Below, piece by piece: positions 11,010 through 13,020 of a stretch of DNA of 13,020 bases; the stretch's first letter is position 1, and the number at the start of each line of letters is the position of its first letter. The notes under the pieces were generated by a model. That model did not search any database, was not told where the DNA came from, and was given only the letters and a program-made list of their open reading frames with translations. Position numbers and translations under genes: made by a program. Origin of the DNA: Actinomycetota bacterium (lineage in GTDB: Bacteria; Actinomycetota; UBA4738; HRBIN12); the NCBI GenBank assembly GCA_005883885.1, contig VAYF01000065.1:1-13020 (forward strand), written 5' to 3'.

Positions 11010-13020
11010 ATGGTCGCGACCGAACCGTTCGTCGGGCGCCCGGTCCTCCGCAAGGAAGACCCGGAGCTCATCACGGGAGAGGCGCAGTACGTCGACAACT
11101 GGACGATGCCCGGGATGGTGTGGATGGCGCTCGTCCGGCCGCCGTACGTCCACGCGACGATCGATGCGATCGAGACGGCGGAGGCGGCCGCGATGCCGGG
11201 CGTGGTCGGCGTCTTCACGGCTGCCGACCTCGAGCTGGGCGCGCTGCCGTTCGTCTGGCCGATCACCGAGGACATCAAGGTTCCCGTCCGGTACCCCCTG
11301 ACGGGGGACAAGATCCGGTTCGCCGGTGACGCCGTCGCCGTCGTCGTCGCCGAGCGCCGCGAGCAGGCGATCGACGCGGCGGAGCTCGTCTCGATCACGG
11401 CCACCGAGCTGCCCGCGGTGACCGACATCGAGAAGGCCGCGGCCGACGGCGCATCGCTGATCCACGACGAGCTCGGGACGAACGTCACGGTGCACTGGGT
11501 CCACGGCGGCGCCGGCGATCAGTCGGTCTTCGATACGGCGCCCGTGGTCATCACGGAACGGTACGTGCAGCCGCGCTTGATCCCGAACGCGATCGAGCCC
11601 CGCGGTTGCCTCGCCTACGGCGTGCCCGCGATGAACGAGTGGACGCTCGTGTCCGCGACGCAGATCCCGCACATCGTGAAGGTGACGCTGTCGGGCGTGA
11701 TCGGCTCGGAGAAGAACCTGCGCGTGATCGCTCCCGACGTCGGCGGCGGGTTCGGCTCGAAGCTCAACGTGTACGCCGAGGAGGCGCTCGCGCTCGCACT
11801 GGCGAAGCGTCTGGGGCGTCCCGTGAAGTGGATCGAGGAACGGAGCGAGAACTACGTCGCGACGACCCACGGTCGCGGCGTGCTCCACGACGTCACCCTC
11901 GCCGCCGACGAGCAGGGCAAGCTGATCGGGATGAAGTTCGTCGAGCTCGCGGATATGGGCGCGTACTACCAGCTGCTGACCCCTGGGATCCCCGAGCTCG
12001 GCGGGTGGGTCTACATGGGCCCCTATGACCCGCAGACCTATTGGTACGAGTTCCGCGGCGTCCTGACGAACGCGACGCCGACCGATGCCTATCGCGGGGC
12101 GGGTCGTCCCGAGGCGACCTACGTGATCGAGCGCGCGATGGACGCGCTCGCCCGGAAGGTGGGGAAGGACCCGGCCGAGGTCCGCCGGATCAACCTCCAC
12201 GCGCCGTTCCTGGAGGCGACGCCGTTCATCTGCGGGCTGTCGGTCGACTCCGGCAACTTCGAGCCCCTCCTCGACAAGGCGCTCGAGCTGGTCGGCTACG
12301 AGCAGCTCCGCAAGGAGCAGGCGGCGCGGCGGGACGCCGGCGACGTTCGTCAGCTCGGGATCGGCGTGACCACCTATATCGAGATGTGCGGGTTGGCGCC
12401 GTCGAACATCCTCGGGGCGTTGCGCTATGCGGCCGGGGGCTGGGACGGAGCCACGATCGAGTGTTTGCCGTCGGGCGAGGTCATCTTGAAGACGGGGACC
12501 TCGCCGCATGGCCAAGGGCACGACACGGCGTGGTCGCAGATCGTCGCCGACGGGCTCGGGGTCGATCCGGACAAGGTGACCGTGCTCCACGGCGACACGC
12601 AGGTGGCTCCGCTCGGCATGGACACGTACGGGAGCCGCAGCGTCTCGGTCGGCGGCGTCGCGATCCACTTCGCCATGGAGAAGATCAAGGAGAAGGCGCG
12701 GACGATCGCCGCGCACGAGCTGGAGGTCTCCGAGGACGATCTCGCATGGGCCGACGGGGCCTATCGCGTGAGCGGAGCGCCGGACAAGGCAAGGACGATC
12801 CCCGAGATCGCTGTGTCCGCCTGGCACGCCCACGCGTTGCCCGACGGCGTGGAGCCACATCTCAACGCCACTGCTGTCTACGACCCGAAGAACTTCACCT
12901 GGCCGGCGGGAGCGCACGTCTGCGTCGTGGAGGTGGACACCGAGACCGGGGCCGCCGACATCATCCAGTACATCGCGGTCGACGACTGCGGGACGGTGAT
13001 CAACCCGATGATCGTGGAAG
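11010..13020 (+). CDS. Form II CO-dehydrogenase-like molybdenum hydroxylase large subunit (partial, 3' end outside)
   Basis: The first 670 codons of a xanthine-oxidase-family large subunit, usually about 770-800 residues. It begins MVATEPFVGRPVLRKEDPELI and has the alpha/beta hammerhead domain (ITGEAQYVDNW, AMPGVVGVFTAADL), the first molybdopterin-binding motif DVGGGFGSK (243-251), SENYVATTHGR, the active-site loop AYRGAGR (360-366) and the cofactor-contacting GQGH (501-504). Form I CO dehydrogenases carry AYxCSFR, with the Cys that holds copper; AYRGAGR marks form II, whose physiological substrates are mostly unknown. The catalytic Glu near the C-terminus is beyond the window. The ATG at 11010 follows GGGGAGGA at good spacing and lies 13 bases after the small subunit stop. 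XdhC-like, CoxG-like and MocA-like genes nearby are its probable maturation factors. Confidence 0.93.
   Translation, partial: MVATEPFVGRPVLRKEDPELITGEAQYVDNWTMPGMVWMALVRPPYVHATIDAIETAEAAAMPGVVGVFTAADLELGALPFVWPITEDIKVPVRYPLTGDKIRFAGDAVAVVVAERREQAIDAAELVSITATELPAVTDIEKAAADGASLIHDELGTNVTVHWVHGGAGDQSVFDTAPVVITERYVQPRLIPNAIEPRGCLAYGVPAMNEWTLVSATQIPHIVKVTLSGVIGSEKNLRVIAPDVGGGFGSKLNVYAEEALALALAKRLGRPVKWIEERSENYVATTHGRGVLHDVTLAADEQGKLIGMKFVELADMGAYYQLLTPGIPELGGWVYMGPYDPQTYWYEFRGVLTNATPTDAYRGAGRPEATYVIERAMDALARKVGKDPAEVRRINLHAPFLEATPFICGLSVDSGNFEPLLDKALELVGYEQLRKEQAARRDAGDVRQLGIGVTTYIEMCGLAPSNILGALRYAAGGWDGATIECLPSGEVILKTGTSPHGQGHDTAWSQIVADGLGVDPDKVTVLHGDTQVAPLGMDTYGSRSVSVGGVAIHFAMEKIKEKARTIAAHELEVSEDDLAWADGAYRVSGAPDKARTIPEIAVSAWHAHALPDGVEPHLNATAVYDPKNFTWPAGAHVCVVEVDTETGAADIIQYIAVDDCGTVINPMIVE

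Noticed and set aside
10731..12917. A 728-codon minus-strand open frame opposite the hydroxylase genes
   Set aside because: It is antisense to coxS-like and coxL-like genes that have complete motifs and ribosome binding sites; the frame is open only because of high GC at third codon positions.
11010..13020. True aerobic CO dehydrogenase (form I CoxL)
   Set aside because: The active-site loop is AYRGAGR, not AYxCSFR, so the copper-binding cysteine is absent.

Overview
The window is dense, high-GC bacterial chromosome with short or no gaps, frequent 1 to 4 base gene overlaps and many GTG starts. Gene content (form II CO-dehydrogenase-like molybdenum hydroxylase genes, thiolase/DUF35 pairs, acyl-CoA genes) and codon bias fit an uncultured Actinomycetota, with a Chloroflexota lineage as the alternative. 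I see no rRNA, tRNA, CRISPR array, insertion sequence or phage gene. The taxon is an inference from style, not from a marker gene.

Region 1 (1-3766, minus strand) is a tightly packed acyl-CoA operon read right to left: a stand-alone thiolase-like protein, a small VOC-fold protein, a thiolase-like protein fused to a DUF35 zinc-ribbon/OB-fold domain, a second free DUF35 protein, and the first 36 codons of an acyl-CoA dehydrogenase that leaves the window. After a 5-base gap the last four genes are joined by 4-base ATGA or GTGA overlaps. Both thiolase-like proteins lack the canonical Cys/His/Cys catalytic residues. That pattern resembles the Ltp2-ChsH2(DUF35) aldolase class, or a non-catalytic partner, more than a standard thiolase.

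Region 2 (3791-6987, plus strand) diverges from it with only 24 bases between start codons. It holds an acetyl/acyl-CoA synthetase (ACS-type), a nitrilase-superfamily amidase and a GNAT acetyltransferase. The nitrilase gene carries a perfect 16-bp inverted repeat just inside its start. The GNAT gene meets the next minus-strand gene at a shared CTAG that supplies both stop codons.

Region 3 (6984-9188, minus strand) is a molybdenum-hydroxylase maturation operon: XdhC/CoxI-like protein, CoxG-like SRPBCC protein and a MocA/MobA-like nucleotidyltransferase that seems to have lost an internal segment including the LGDxP motif. Region 4 (9243-10396, plus) is a translationally coupled pair of homologous single-pass membrane proteins with pilin-like C-terminal domains of unknown function. 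Region 5 (10517 to the end, plus) is the hydroxylase itself: a [2Fe-2S] small subunit with a strong ribosome binding site, and a large subunit with the form II motif AYRGAGR, cut by the window edge.

Read together, the window encodes activation of an acid to a CoA thioester, its dehydrogenation and C-C cleavage by an unusual thiolase/DUF35 system, beside a molybdenum hydroxylase with its maturation factors. Whether the two modules share a substrate cannot be told from sequence. No transcription regulator or transporter is visible in the window.
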